DNA of 46,614 nt from Candidatus Thorarchaeota archaeon (GTDB lineage Archaea > Asgardarchaeota > Thorarchaeia > Thorarchaeales > Thorarchaeaceae): NCBI GenBank assembly GCA_003345545.1, contig PRDH01000024.1:1-46614 (forward strand), read 5' to 3'. Both the position numbers and the translations under genes were made by a program. A model generated the notes under the pieces. It worked only from the letters and a program-made list of their open reading frames with translations, was not told the origin of the DNA and made no database searches. Each line of letters starts with the position of its first letter. Positions within the stretch are counted from its first letter, which is position 1. Of the stretch, positions 7,829-15,293 are shown piece after piece.

Positions 7829-8710
7829 ATGAATGATGAGCAGCAGAAGAAGGCAGAGGTCAGGTATCTCTCTCTTGTGAGAAAAGAGGGAGGTGAGCCC
7901 ATTATTGGCATCCCTTATCGTGAGATGTCAGTAGATCCTGACCTGGTTGCCAGTTTCGTTCTTGCAGTCATCATATTCGAAAACAGGCAGCTAAAGACAT
8001 TCACCAAGGAAGGCTATGTCGTAGTCATCGAGGAAGGCGAATATGTCGTTGGTCTCCTCATCATCGATAAAGTCGATAACGACGAACCTTTCCGAACAGC
8101 ACTGAAGACGATTCTTGAACGATTCGAAAAGAGCTATGAAAGTCAGCTCCTTAGTTGGAAGGGAGACATACGACCCTTCCGAGAATTCGCTCTGGATATC
8201 TTGCAGGTGTATCCATACCGGACCTTCAGCCTTGAGATGATTCCGCGCATCGTTTCCAAATCAGAGGCAACCCCTGACCATCGAGCGAATATACCCTGGA
8301 GCGTTGGCGAGACCGATAAGAAGGTGCAGACTGTTATAGGGTATATTAATGGGAAGAGGACCATTGAGGAGATAATGACTCAGTCCACTCTTGAAGACTC
8401 TGAGATCATTGCCATACTATCAATGCTTGATAAATACAAATGGATTACCCTGACCCGGAAACTGGAAGACACTTCAGTACTCGTTAAACTAATGGAACCC
8501 CCTAGGTTCTTAGTCGGAGCCTATGGAGAGCAGCTGACAAGTATAGTTGAGCACTGCGACGGTAGCAAGAGTCTGGCGGAAATCTGTGAGGTCTTACCCT
8601 ATAACATGGAGGCAGTGAAGCTCGTCGCTAAGAACCTCATCGATGCTGGTGTGTTGGGATTCAGTGACACTCAGCCAGAGAAAGATGGCACATCGGAGGC
8701 TAGTCACTAA
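7829..8710 (+). CDS. Longin-like domain protein with two C-terminal winged-helix-like modules (paralogue 1)
   Basis: Residues about 10-110 have the pattern of a longin/profilin-like fold: a strand (VRYLSLVRKEGG), an amphipathic helix, paired strands (VVVIEEGEYVVGLLIIDKVD), then a helix beginning PFRTALKTILERFEKSYES. This resembles longin domains of eukaryotic vesicle-trafficking and Asgard proteins, but the match is by eye. Two further modules follow: INGKRTIEEIMTQSTLEDSE (about 165-210) and CDGSKSLAEICEVLPYNMEA (about 235-285). Each has the G(K/S)(R/K)(T/S)(I/L)xEI signature seen in PqqD/DUF4388-type winged helices. The ORF can start at GTG 7808, but ATG 7829 follows AAGG closely and keeps the conserved core. 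The stop overlaps the next gene (TAATG), a paralogue of the same layout. Function unknown; a small-GTPase-related or signalling role is inference. Confidence 0.62.
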   Translation: MNDEQQKKAEVRYLSLVRKEGGEPIIGIPYREMSVDPDLVASFVLAVIIFENRQLKTFTKEGYVVVIEEGEYVVGLLIIDKVDNDEPFRTALKTILERFEKSYESQLLSWKGDIRPFREFALDILQVYPYRTFSLEMIPRIVSKSEATPDHRANIPWSVGETDKKVQTVIGYINGKRTIEEIMTQSTLEDSEIIAILSMLDKYKWITLTRKLEDTSVLVKLMEPPRFLVGAYGEQLTSIVEHCDGSKSLAEICEVLPYNMEAVKLVAKNLIDAGVLGFSDTQPEKDGTSEASH

Positions 8711-9537
8711 TGGGATTCGATTTCTCGAAGGTCCGCTACATCTCTCTGATTCGCATGGAGGGAGGTGAGTCAGTTCTTAATATACCGTATGCCGAGTTGA
8801 CTGTGGACCCAGACCTCATAGCTGGCTTCGTCACTGCAGTCATTATCTTTGCCAAGACACCAATTCGAACCATACGAAAGGCAGCTTATGACATCTTGAT
8901 AGAAGTGGGCGCGAGCGTCCTAGTACTACTGGTTGTAGACCCGGTGCCCGATGAAGCTCCGTATCGCGAGAAGTTGAGACGTATCCTTGATGAGGTGGAA
9001 TCTAAGCATGGTGAGAAACTTCGCCATTTTGAAGGCGATGTACGACGGTTCAGAGAGTTTGCCCTTACCGTAATCAAAGAGTTCCCATTTCAATCGGCCG
9101 ACCTCAATATGGTGCCGATCAAGACAGGTAGTGGTGTCAGAATCCCATTCCGAGTTGGAGCTGTGGACCGAGAACTTGAGCAGGTTGAGTCTTTTATCAA
9201 CGGAAAACGGACCGTTGCTGAGATTATGGACTTGATGGGTCTATCAGATGAGGAGGTTCTCGCACTTGTTTCTGTACTGGCAAGATACCGTTGGATTGAT
9301 TTCAAACGGAGACTGTCTCAGAGCGACTTATTGGTGAGAGCAGACTGTCCACCTATCATTCTCACGCGTCTGAAGTCGCAATATGGAAAGGCTCTCGAAG
9401 ATCTGATGAGCAAGTTTGATGGCAAGACTCCTATTGTAGATATAATGGCGTCTCTGCCATACGACAGAGATGCAATCTGGTTCTTAATCAACAAGCTTGT
9501 CGAGGTCGGATGTCTCGCGCCTGTACCAAAGGGCTAG
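8710..9537 (+). CDS. Longin-like domain protein with winged-helix-like modules (paralogue 2)
   Basis: This 275-residue protein is colinear with its upstream neighbour. Paired segments include VRYISLIRMEGGESVLNIPY against VRYLSLVRKEGGEPIIGIPY, GDVRRFREFAL against GDIRPFREFAL, and INGKRTVAEIM against INGKRTIEEIM. It therefore arose by tandem duplication followed by divergence. Residues about 7-107 form the longin-like alpha/beta domain; about 150-200 and 220-270 form the two winged-helix-like modules. Its ATG overlaps the preceding TAA by one base, so the proteins are probably made together and may heterodimerise, as longin and roadblock folds commonly do. The stop overlaps the convergent NifB-like gene by four bases. 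Why two diverged copies are kept is unknown. Confidence 0.62.
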   Translation: MGFDFSKVRYISLIRMEGGESVLNIPYAELTVDPDLIAGFVTAVIIFAKTPIRTIRKAAYDILIEVGASVLVLLVVDPVPDEAPYREKLRRILDEVESKHGEKLRHFEGDVRRFREFALTVIKEFPFQSADLNMVPIKTGSGVRIPFRVGAVDRELEQVESFINGKRTVAEIMDLMGLSDEEVLALVSVLARYRWIDFKRRLSQSDLLVRADCPPIILTRLKSQYGKALEDLMSKFDGKTPIVDIMASLPYDRDAIWFLINKLVEVGCLAPVPKG

Positions 9538-10364
9538 AGAACTCTGTCACTCCCGGGAATTCCTACAACATCACTACGACATTGTCTGCAGTGCATGAAC
9601 TGCCTAATGTTGCTCGATGCAGCGCTCCGAGCAACATCAAGTTCTCTCGTCGATGGAGCTCTGAGAGATGACCTAGCGCCGCAAGATATCAGGGGTACAA
9701 TATTCTGTATTTGCGCTCCTACATCTGAGATTCTTCGGGAGAGGGAGACGATATCGCTGCCGTTCAGTTCTGGAATAAGAATCGTATTGACCTTCACACA
9801 GATGCCTGCATCTGCCGCTGTCCGAATTCCGCGGAGCTGCCGTGTCACTATCTCTCTAGCCATATTTGCACCTTGCAAGATGCGTCCGTTGATGGTTGCC
9901 CATTCATAGAGATTTGAAGCGATATCGTAGCTCTGAGTGCTCATTGAAACCGATACCGTTGATACATCAAGGTTACAGAGCATTCCCACTGCCTCTTCGA
10001 GCAGAGTTCCATTTGTGCTAAGACAGAACCTCCCATCCATGCCCCTATCGCGCAGACCCTGAAGTGTTGCGTACGTTTCCCTATTTGCCAACGGCTCCCC
10101 CGGCCCCGATATTGCCACTATCCGAAGTCTCGGGTCTTCAGAGAGCTCCCTCATGGCACATTCTACTGCTTCTTCAGGGGTCAGTACACGGGAGGCATAT
10201 CCTGGTTTCGATGTATGACAGGATGATCCCAGATTGTGGTCACAGAAAATGCATTTCACATTACAGTACGTTGCGACTGGCAAGTGAATGCGGGCCCATA
10301 GAGCGTTGCGCGTGTCAGCGTAGCAAGGGTGGTGTGTGAATGGGTATTGTAGAATGGTCGTCAT
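9534..10364 (-). CDS. nifB: NifB family radical SAM protein (orphan)
   Basis: The protein shows NifB hallmarks in order. HPCY (His12-Cys14) comes first, then the radical SAM CNVKCIFC (Cys34, 38, 41), PGYASRVLTPEEAV, ISGPGEPLAN (85-94), FCLSTNG (Cys114), KVNTILIPELNG, NIVPLIS, and a C-terminal HCRQCRSDVVG (Cys259, Cys262). In NifB the radical SAM cluster, plus K-clusters held by the N-terminal His/Cys, the middle Cys and the terminal CxxC, fuse two [4Fe-4S] units into the NifB cofactor core. All these ligand positions appear present by eye. At 276 residues it lacks the NifX-like tail found in many bacterial NifB proteins. No nifHDK, nifE or nifN lies in the window; its neighbour is a roadblock protein ending 6 bases upstream. 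A non-nitrogenase metallocofactor role is possible. Confidence 0.82.
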   Translation of the reverse strand: MTTILQYPFTHHPCYADTRNALWARIHLPVATYCNVKCIFCDHNLGSSCHTSKPGYASRVLTPEEAVECAMRELSEDPRLRIVAISGPGEPLANRETYATLQGLRDRGMDGRFCLSTNGTLLEEAVGMLCNLDVSTVSVSMSTQSYDIASNLYEWATINGRILQGANMAREIVTRQLRGIRTAADAGICVKVNTILIPELNGSDIVSLSRRISDVGAQIQNIVPLISCGARSSLRAPSTRELDVARSAASSNIRQFMHCRQCRSDVVGIPGSDRVL

Positions 10365-10370
10365 GGTGGT

Positions 10371-10763
10371 TCAAGCACTCTGATGCAGGATTTTTCTTGC
10401 ATCTTTTGCTGTACGTTTCGCGTCTGAAAAAATGAGTCCCAGTGCTGCATTCTCCGGAGCAGTCACTGTAAGAATGTAATCCGGAGAGACAGAGATTACT
10501 AACGTCGTACCGAGGTCTCCCTGAATGATAATTGACTTGAGATCTCCCTGTCTCAATTCCTTCACAGTCTGTTCACCTGCTGCATGAATCCCCGCAACCA
10601 TTGCTGCCACAGTAACCTCCTCAGTGCCTGCATGAAAATGGCTCACGAGAGGCAGTCCCTCAACAGAAAAGATTGCCGCGCCTAGTATGGGTGATTTGTT
10701 TGACAGCTCCTTCAACATCGCCAGCAGCTTTTCCTGAATCATCATGGCGGTCTGGTCTTCCAA
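10371..10763 (-). CDS. Roadblock/LC7 domain protein
   Basis: The whole 130-residue product is one roadblock/LC7 domain. An N-terminal helix (MIQEKLLAMLKELSN) is followed by the IxGAAIFSVEGLPLVSHF hairpin, helix VTVAAMVAGIHAAGEQTVKE, then strands SIIIQGDLGTTLVISVS and YILTVTAPENAALGLIFSD. Such dimeric domains regulate small GTPases (MglB, Ragulator/dynein light chain) and are abundant in Asgard archaea. The start is TTG at 10763, preceded by GAGGG at 7 bases; an internal ATG at 10745 is an alternative. It is 6 bases upstream of the NifB-like gene on the same strand, so the two are probably cotranscribed, an unexpected pairing. No small GTPase gene is present in this window. Confidence 0.85.
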   Translation of the reverse strand: MEDQTAMMIQEKLLAMLKELSNKSPILGAAIFSVEGLPLVSHFHAGTEEVTVAAMVAGIHAAGEQTVKELRQGDLKSIIIQGDLGTTLVISVSPDYILTVTAPENAALGLIFSDAKRTAKDARKILHQSA

Positions 10764-10861
10764 GTCTCATCCCTCGAATAATCCAATCGAATCTTGACTG
10801 ATAAGTCCTCGGATGGGTAAGTTACTGATAAAGGTAATGAGGGCAGTGTTTTTCTTCGTCG

Positions 10862-11869
10862 TCAGCCAATTAGGTGTACAGATGGGACTCTATCACTATG
10901 CAATGAGATCGTGGGTAGTTTCATGACCCGTAGGACCCCCTCGGCCTCCTGCTCTAGACCTGCCTCCTTGAGCATATCCACGAACTCGAATCCTGTTGTC
11001 ACGATGACGCCTTTTACTGGCTTGCCATTTCTCATTGATTCGAGCAATTCCTGCACTGTGAATAATTTGCATTTCAGGTCAAGATCAGTATGTTTTTCGA
11101 GGTGACTCATTCCCTTCTTTGCTATTGCTCTGTTCTCTTTCTGTTCACTAGTGTAGGCTCTTCTCTTATTGATGGTTTTGAGTCTCGCTAGACCCTTCTC
11201 AATGACATCCTGCGCATTCAGGCTCTTGCCATAGAGTGTTTGAACACTCTTTGTAGTAGTCGTGACAAGCCATGCTGTTCCATACACTTCCTGATAGCGC
11301 ATGGCCTTGAGAAGTTCCGACTCGCTGAGGAGCGTCAGTGAACGATATCCCTTGTACTCAACTGATATTGTCCAATCCGGGTCTGAATGATGGACTATTA
11401 GATCTGGTGTAAGCCCTTCTCCTGTTGTCGGGACTGATGTAGTCACTTCCGGGAAGAGATGCATTATCAGGGCAAGAAATGCCTCGTGAAACATATTGTG
11501 TCTAAGGTTCCTCGCCTCCTGAGGATGTCGCAGGCCGGCATCTCTATAGAGAAGAGGCATCTCGACTCGCTGTCCGGTCTTTGCTCTGATCTCGTTTCGT
11601 GTTGTGATGCGGCCCCGAGAGTGATTCATTCTGATCAGCCTCAGGGCAGCTTCGTAACTGATGAGGTCGAACATGATTGCCCCAAGGTTTGATTTCTTGA
11701 TTGAGGATTCTTCTGAGATCCGTCGGGATGCTTCGGAGTATGCCCAGTCTAGCACTTCTTGTCCATCTTTGCCGAGAAGGCTCAATATCGAGTTCATCTT
11801 ATCACTGAGGGTGTGTCTCTTGACATAATTCCTCAGTTCGTTGGCAATTTTGACTGATGTATTAACCAA
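10862..11869 (-). CDS. Putative PD-(D/E)XK nuclease, last gene of topoisomerase VI operon
   Basis: Residues 125-175 carry the nuclease core. Glu129 lies in a helix (MFHEAFLALIMHLFPE), Pro155-Asp156 in LTPDLIVH, and Glu171-Tyr-Lys173 in TISVEYKGYRS. This is the E...PD...ExK pattern of PD-(D/E)XK enzymes. The N-terminal 110 residues are helical and K/R-rich and may bind DNA. The C-terminal region (about 240-335) contains VKGVIVTTGFEFVDMLKEAG and could be a second alpha/beta domain. Family members include restriction, repair and Holliday-junction enzymes; this one I cannot assign further. The start is TTG at 11869, shortly after GAAAGG. The gene lies 26 bases downstream of the coiled-coil gene, so it is probably expressed with topoisomerase VI. 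Confidence 0.65.
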   Translation of the reverse strand: MVNTSVKIANELRNYVKRHTLSDKMNSILSLLGKDGQEVLDWAYSEASRRISEESSIKKSNLGAIMFDLISYEAALRLIRMNHSRGRITTRNEIRAKTGQRVEMPLLYRDAGLRHPQEARNLRHNMFHEAFLALIMHLFPEVTTSVPTTGEGLTPDLIVHHSDPDWTISVEYKGYRSLTLLSESELLKAMRYQEVYGTAWLVTTTTKSVQTLYGKSLNAQDVIEKGLARLKTINKRRAYTSEQKENRAIAKKGMSHLEKHTDLDLKCKLFTVQELLESMRNGKPVKGVIVTTGFEFVDMLKEAGLEQEAEGVLRVMKLPTISLHSDRVPSVHLIG

Positions 11870-11895
11870 TGCCTTTCTCTCTCGTCTGTGTCGTA

Positions 11896-12510
11896 TCAGC
11901 CTCTTCTGAGGATGTCCTTCGTGAGTGTGACCTCATCGCTTTCCTCATCGACCTTGACGAGGTTTGCACTTGCAAGGTCATATACAGCTTTTCGTACGAC
12001 CGCAGGCATAATGCCACTACCTGAGGCAATATTCTTCCTAGTTATCGCAGTCTTCACGTCATGCAGTGTATACAGGATCCTTGCATGAGGTTTTCCATAA
12101 AATACAGTCTCGATGAGAGTGATATAGATTGCCAGCAAATCACTGACATCGACCTTCTCTGCAAGCGCCTTCTTCTCCGCCGACGCCTCTCGGTAGAGTT
12201 CGGAGACTCTCGTAAGTTGCTGGCTGATTTCATCTAGTTCTTTCTTGAACTCATCCCGTTCCTGGCGAATTTTGTCGACCTCACCCGTTTTTGAGGCTTC
12301 TGCCTCTTTGACTTGAGTCTTGAGACTGGAGACCTCTTCGTTCAGTTGATCGAGTTTGCTCTCCGCAGCCCAGGCCTTTTCTTCTGCCTCTCTTCTGCCG
12401 GCTCTGACTTCCTCGCTTTCATTTTGCAGCGTATCCCGTTCATCCATTATCTTGACTATGGTGTTTTGAAACTCATCCAATAACTGTAACATTCTTTCTC
12501 TATCGGTCAT
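11896..12510 (-). CDS. Coiled-coil protein with C-terminal winged helix, in topoisomerase VI operon
   Basis: From ATG 12510 the product has 204 residues. Residues about 5-125 are a continuous coiled coil rich in E, K and L (RERMLQLLDEFQNTIVKIMD through SELYREASAEKKALAEKV). Residues about 125-204 form a globular domain (YITLIETVFYGKPHARILYT, then DVKTAITRKNIASGSGIMPA and VVRKAVYDLASANLVKVDEE) that reads as a winged helix ending in a beta wing. The open frame extends to TTG 12540, but AGGAG seven bases before 12510 supports the shorter form. It lies between topoisomerase VI A (37 bases upstream) and a PD-(D/E)XK nuclease (26 bases downstream). It could be an adaptor that brings the topoisomerase or the nuclease to DNA; that is inference. 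Confidence 0.68.
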   Translation of the reverse strand: MTDRERMLQLLDEFQNTIVKIMDERDTLQNESEEVRAGRREAEEKAWAAESKLDQLNEEVSSLKTQVKEAEASKTGEVDKIRQERDEFKKELDEISQQLTRVSELYREASAEKKALAEKVDVSDLLAIYITLIETVFYGKPHARILYTLHDVKTAITRKNIASGSGIMPAVVRKAVYDLASANLVKVDEESDEVTLTKDILRRG

Positions 12511-12546
12511 AGGGACGCTCCTCATCTCCTTAGTGAACAACCGGCT

Positions 12547-13692
12547 TTATATCACTTTCACATCAAGGCCGGCAGCCTTCGTTTTTAGATACTTTAGATA
12601 CAATCCCCTCAACTCGCCCAGTGGCAGACCAAACGATTTGAAAGCTTCAAGCTCTCCTTTGCGTTTCTTTCTGAGCATTGTTTCATTCTGTTTGCCAAGA
12701 ATTTCATCATTGCTGATTGCCGGAATACTCCTATTCTGCTCCGCGCACTTCAGGTCTGACTTTGTCATGGACTCAAGAGAGTGTTCAATCTCCGTCAGCA
12801 ACCCATGCCTGTTCCAGAAGTCATCTGTCGTAAGGCCAAGCAGTTTTGCCTCTGGTGTTGCCAATCCTTTGATATTCGCCAGTTCTATCGAGTTACTCTT
12901 AATCGTGGAGAAGATACGCAGCGACCAGGGCGACATGTCAACAAGCACCAAAATCGGTATCTCTTCATCTGCAAGTCTTCGTATCCACGCTCTCATGTTT
13001 CTCCCCGGCTGACCGAATAGAGAACCAACGCCAATTCTCAAGTCTTCAGGTATACCAAGTTCAATCAGATTCCTAGCCATCGCCTCTTTCTCGATGAAGA
13101 CTGCAGCATCAATGTTTATGTCATGTATCGTCACATCAAAAGGCCTGCTTGATATGAACCACCCGTATTCCCCTGCTGACGCGCAATTCAGCCTCTTTCC
13201 AGACATATCTGAGATTGTGACATCGCCATAAAACGTGCCCTTCGGCGAACTGACAACTCCGAACTCTTCGCGTGGAATAGATGCACCACCATGTCGCATA
13301 ATGCGCTCGCAGAGATTGATCATGCGATTGGTTTCATTCTGGTCAGTGATTTTCATGATGTCCTGGACATGCTTTACTTTATGCATGTAATAGAAGTCCC
13401 TGAGACTCATCGACATGTTCTGTTCTAGGTGCTCTTTGAATCGTGAGAGGCCGTACACAAGCCCCGCAACGATTTTTGCGCTCTCGACCTTTCGACCGTC
13501 AATATAGGATGGTGTTTCATCAATCGAGACGTATCCCTTGTCTTCCTGATAGTCGACGTTCTTTTTCGAGGCTCCGTAATATCCGATCTCCGGGAAGACT
13601 CCGTCTTCTACTGTTTCAGCCAGGGTATTGAGAACCTCATCGATGAGCCCAAGAACTTCTGAGGTTGCGTTTTCCGACCTAGAGTAGCTCAT
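12547..13692 (-). CDS. top6A: DNA topoisomerase VI subunit A (Spo11 homologue) with altered Toprim motif
   Basis: The 381 residues have the normal length and layout of Topo VI A. SLRDFYY (96-102) includes the catalytic tyrosine (Tyr102 by alignment) that attacks the DNA backbone. FGQPGRNMRAWIRRL (227-240) and the Toprim Glu201 (VFIEKEA) follow. The Toprim DxD motif, usually DGDPWG, here reads Asp252-Met-Ser254-Pro-Trp-Ser, so the second acidic metal ligand and the glycine are replaced by serine. The subunit normally cuts both DNA strands and, with the B subunit's ATPase, passes another duplex through. The Ser254 change could weaken Mg2+ binding. The ATG overlaps the end of top6B by four bases, after GGAGGGG, showing strong coupling. 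Confidence 0.92.
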   Translation of the reverse strand: MSYSRSENATSEVLGLIDEVLNTLAETVEDGVFPEIGYYGASKKNVDYQEDKGYVSIDETPSYIDGRKVESAKIVAGLVYGLSRFKEHLEQNMSMSLRDFYYMHKVKHVQDIMKITDQNETNRMINLCERIMRHGGASIPREEFGVVSSPKGTFYGDVTISDMSGKRLNCASAGEYGWFISSRPFDVTIHDINIDAAVFIEKEAMARNLIELGIPEDLRIGVGSLFGQPGRNMRAWIRRLADEEIPILVLVDMSPWSLRIFSTIKSNSIELANIKGLATPEAKLLGLTTDDFWNRHGLLTEIEHSLESMTKSDLKCAEQNRSIPAISNDEILGKQNETMLRKKRKGELEAFKSFGLPLGELRGLYLKYLKTKAAGLDVKVI

Positions 13693-15224
13693 TCAGCATC
13701 CCCTCCTTCTCTCAGAAGACGATCAAGCCGTATATCTCTGCCAGTTGCTTTGCTTAGTGTCTCAGCTATGAACATATAGTAGGATGTAAGGCGAGTTTCG
13801 CGTTTGCTAGACTTCTGCGTTCTGTTCCGTCTTCTGAGCTTCTCACTTAGGTCCCTTAGGCAGTCCTTGAAGCCCAGTTCAATCTCTCTCCGAACAACAT
13901 CAACATCAGCAATGTACTCCTTGCCTACCGTCTTGTAGGGGATTCTGGTCGAGCAGATGTGAATAATGAACGTCAGGGGGTCTTCATGGCTTAAACCATA
14001 GTTCTTGAGGTTGAGATCTCTCACGACTCTGTACGACACATCTGACCGTTCATCATAGAGCAGAGGTATGCGGTTGGCAAACCTCACCACGGTCGCACCT
14101 GCATTTAAGCTGCCTCCGTATGCAACTCCTGTTTCAACGATGAAGGGATGGCCTTCGTGCACACATGGAGGCCTCTGTCTGAATGTTGCTAGCTCAGGAG
14201 CCAGTCTTTCCACGCCTGCAAGGAGTATCTCTTCCCCGACGGGAGACAGAGAATTCGCTGAGGGTGGTAGAAATCCGTCATAGCTCTCTATCGATTTCAT
14301 CACTCTGAGAAGTTCATCCATGGTCAGTGAATTTGGTTGTCTTTCTGAATCTAGGTGTGCGAAGGCTAAGAATTCGCTAGCCTTTGTGTTTCCTACTCTC
14401 TGGAAGGTGGTTGTAAGGAATGATTTCAGAGTCTTTGCACGTGTCATCGAAATCATGCGTCTGAGCATCTCAACATCAATTCCCTTTGGATGCGGCCTTG
14501 CGGCAACTGTGGGTTTTGGGGAGGCATGAATGACTCTATCATACCTGATGATCCCTGCATCTGGAGTTTCGAATAGGAGTGATGCATACGGCACAATAAT
14601 GGCAGTCTGAGCGAAATACTCAATGATCCGCCGCTTACTTCTGAGCCAATCTCCCTGAAGGGAAAAGGTGACCATAGTACCCCGCTCATCCTCCGACTTT
14701 GCGACCTCATGTTCATCAAGAATGACCGGCCGATTGTTCTCAATATCAAGCCGCATCTTCACCTGGTGGCCAAATGGCTCTCCTATTTGCCCCGTGACAA
14801 TTTCGATGGGCTTCTGAGTGGTCACCTGTCCGTAGAGCAGAGCAAGACTTCCTCCAAGACCGAATGTTCCCCGGCTCTGCCGATGAGTGAACTTCGTGCC
14901 AGTCAGCATCTTTCCAAGTAGTAGCGGGACTGTCTTTCGCTTCATACCTATGCCGTTGTCCTTTACCACCAGTTCGAAAATCTCGGGTCCCTGAGTCATG
15001 ATGTCATCTTTAGGACCTTCGTCTTGGCATCTGAGTAGTACTGTAATCTCCGGAAGAACGCATGCTTCTTCACATGCGTCAAGACTATTCTCAACGAGCT
15101 CCCGAACTGCAACGTAGAGGGACCGCGCTGGATTATCAAAACCCGCTATCGCTCTGTTCCTGTAGAACCATGCTGAAACTGATAGCTCTGTGATGTCGTT
15201 TGTCTGAGTACTCGGTGTGAGCAA
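13689..15224 (-). CDS. top6B: DNA topoisomerase VI subunit B (GHKL ATPase)
   Basis: The 511-residue protein begins with the GHKL ATP-binding fold. RELVENSLDACE (41-52; Glu42 as general base, Asn46 for Mg2+) is followed by VKDNGIGM (87-94) and the ATP-lid glycines RGTFGLGGSLALLYGQ (118-133). An H2TH-like region and the transducer domain follow, with RFANRIPLLYDERSDV and LNLKNYGL, whose lysine matches the switch lysine. ATP-driven dimerisation of this subunit controls strand passage by Topo VI A. The start is TTG at 15224, preceded by GGAGG at seven bases. It overlaps top6A by ATGA. The AN1-S2P gene ends 69 bases upstream on the same strand, so the operon may begin there or between them. Confidence 0.93.
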   Translation of the reverse strand: MLTPSTQTNDITELSVSAWFYRNRAIAGFDNPARSLYVAVRELVENSLDACEEACVLPEITVLLRCQDEGPKDDIMTQGPEIFELVVKDNGIGMKRKTVPLLLGKMLTGTKFTHRQSRGTFGLGGSLALLYGQVTTQKPIEIVTGQIGEPFGHQVKMRLDIENNRPVILDEHEVAKSEDERGTMVTFSLQGDWLRSKRRIIEYFAQTAIIVPYASLLFETPDAGIIRYDRVIHASPKPTVAARPHPKGIDVEMLRRMISMTRAKTLKSFLTTTFQRVGNTKASEFLAFAHLDSERQPNSLTMDELLRVMKSIESYDGFLPPSANSLSPVGEEILLAGVERLAPELATFRQRPPCVHEGHPFIVETGVAYGGSLNAGATVVRFANRIPLLYDERSDVSYRVVRDLNLKNYGLSHEDPLTFIIHICSTRIPYKTVGKEYIADVDVVRREIELGFKDCLRDLSEKLRRRNRTQKSSKRETRLTSYYMFIAETLSKATGRDIRLDRLLREGGDAE

Positions 15225-15293
15225 GAGCCTGCCTCCAGAGATGTCTCATGAAGGCACAGCATTGTTCTGCTATGAAGCGTGGTATTATGTCAG

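Noticed and set aside
10862..15224. Wadjet (JetABCD) defence system
   Set aside because: No SMC-like JetC ATPase is present, and the genes are true top6A and top6B with a GHKL ATPase.
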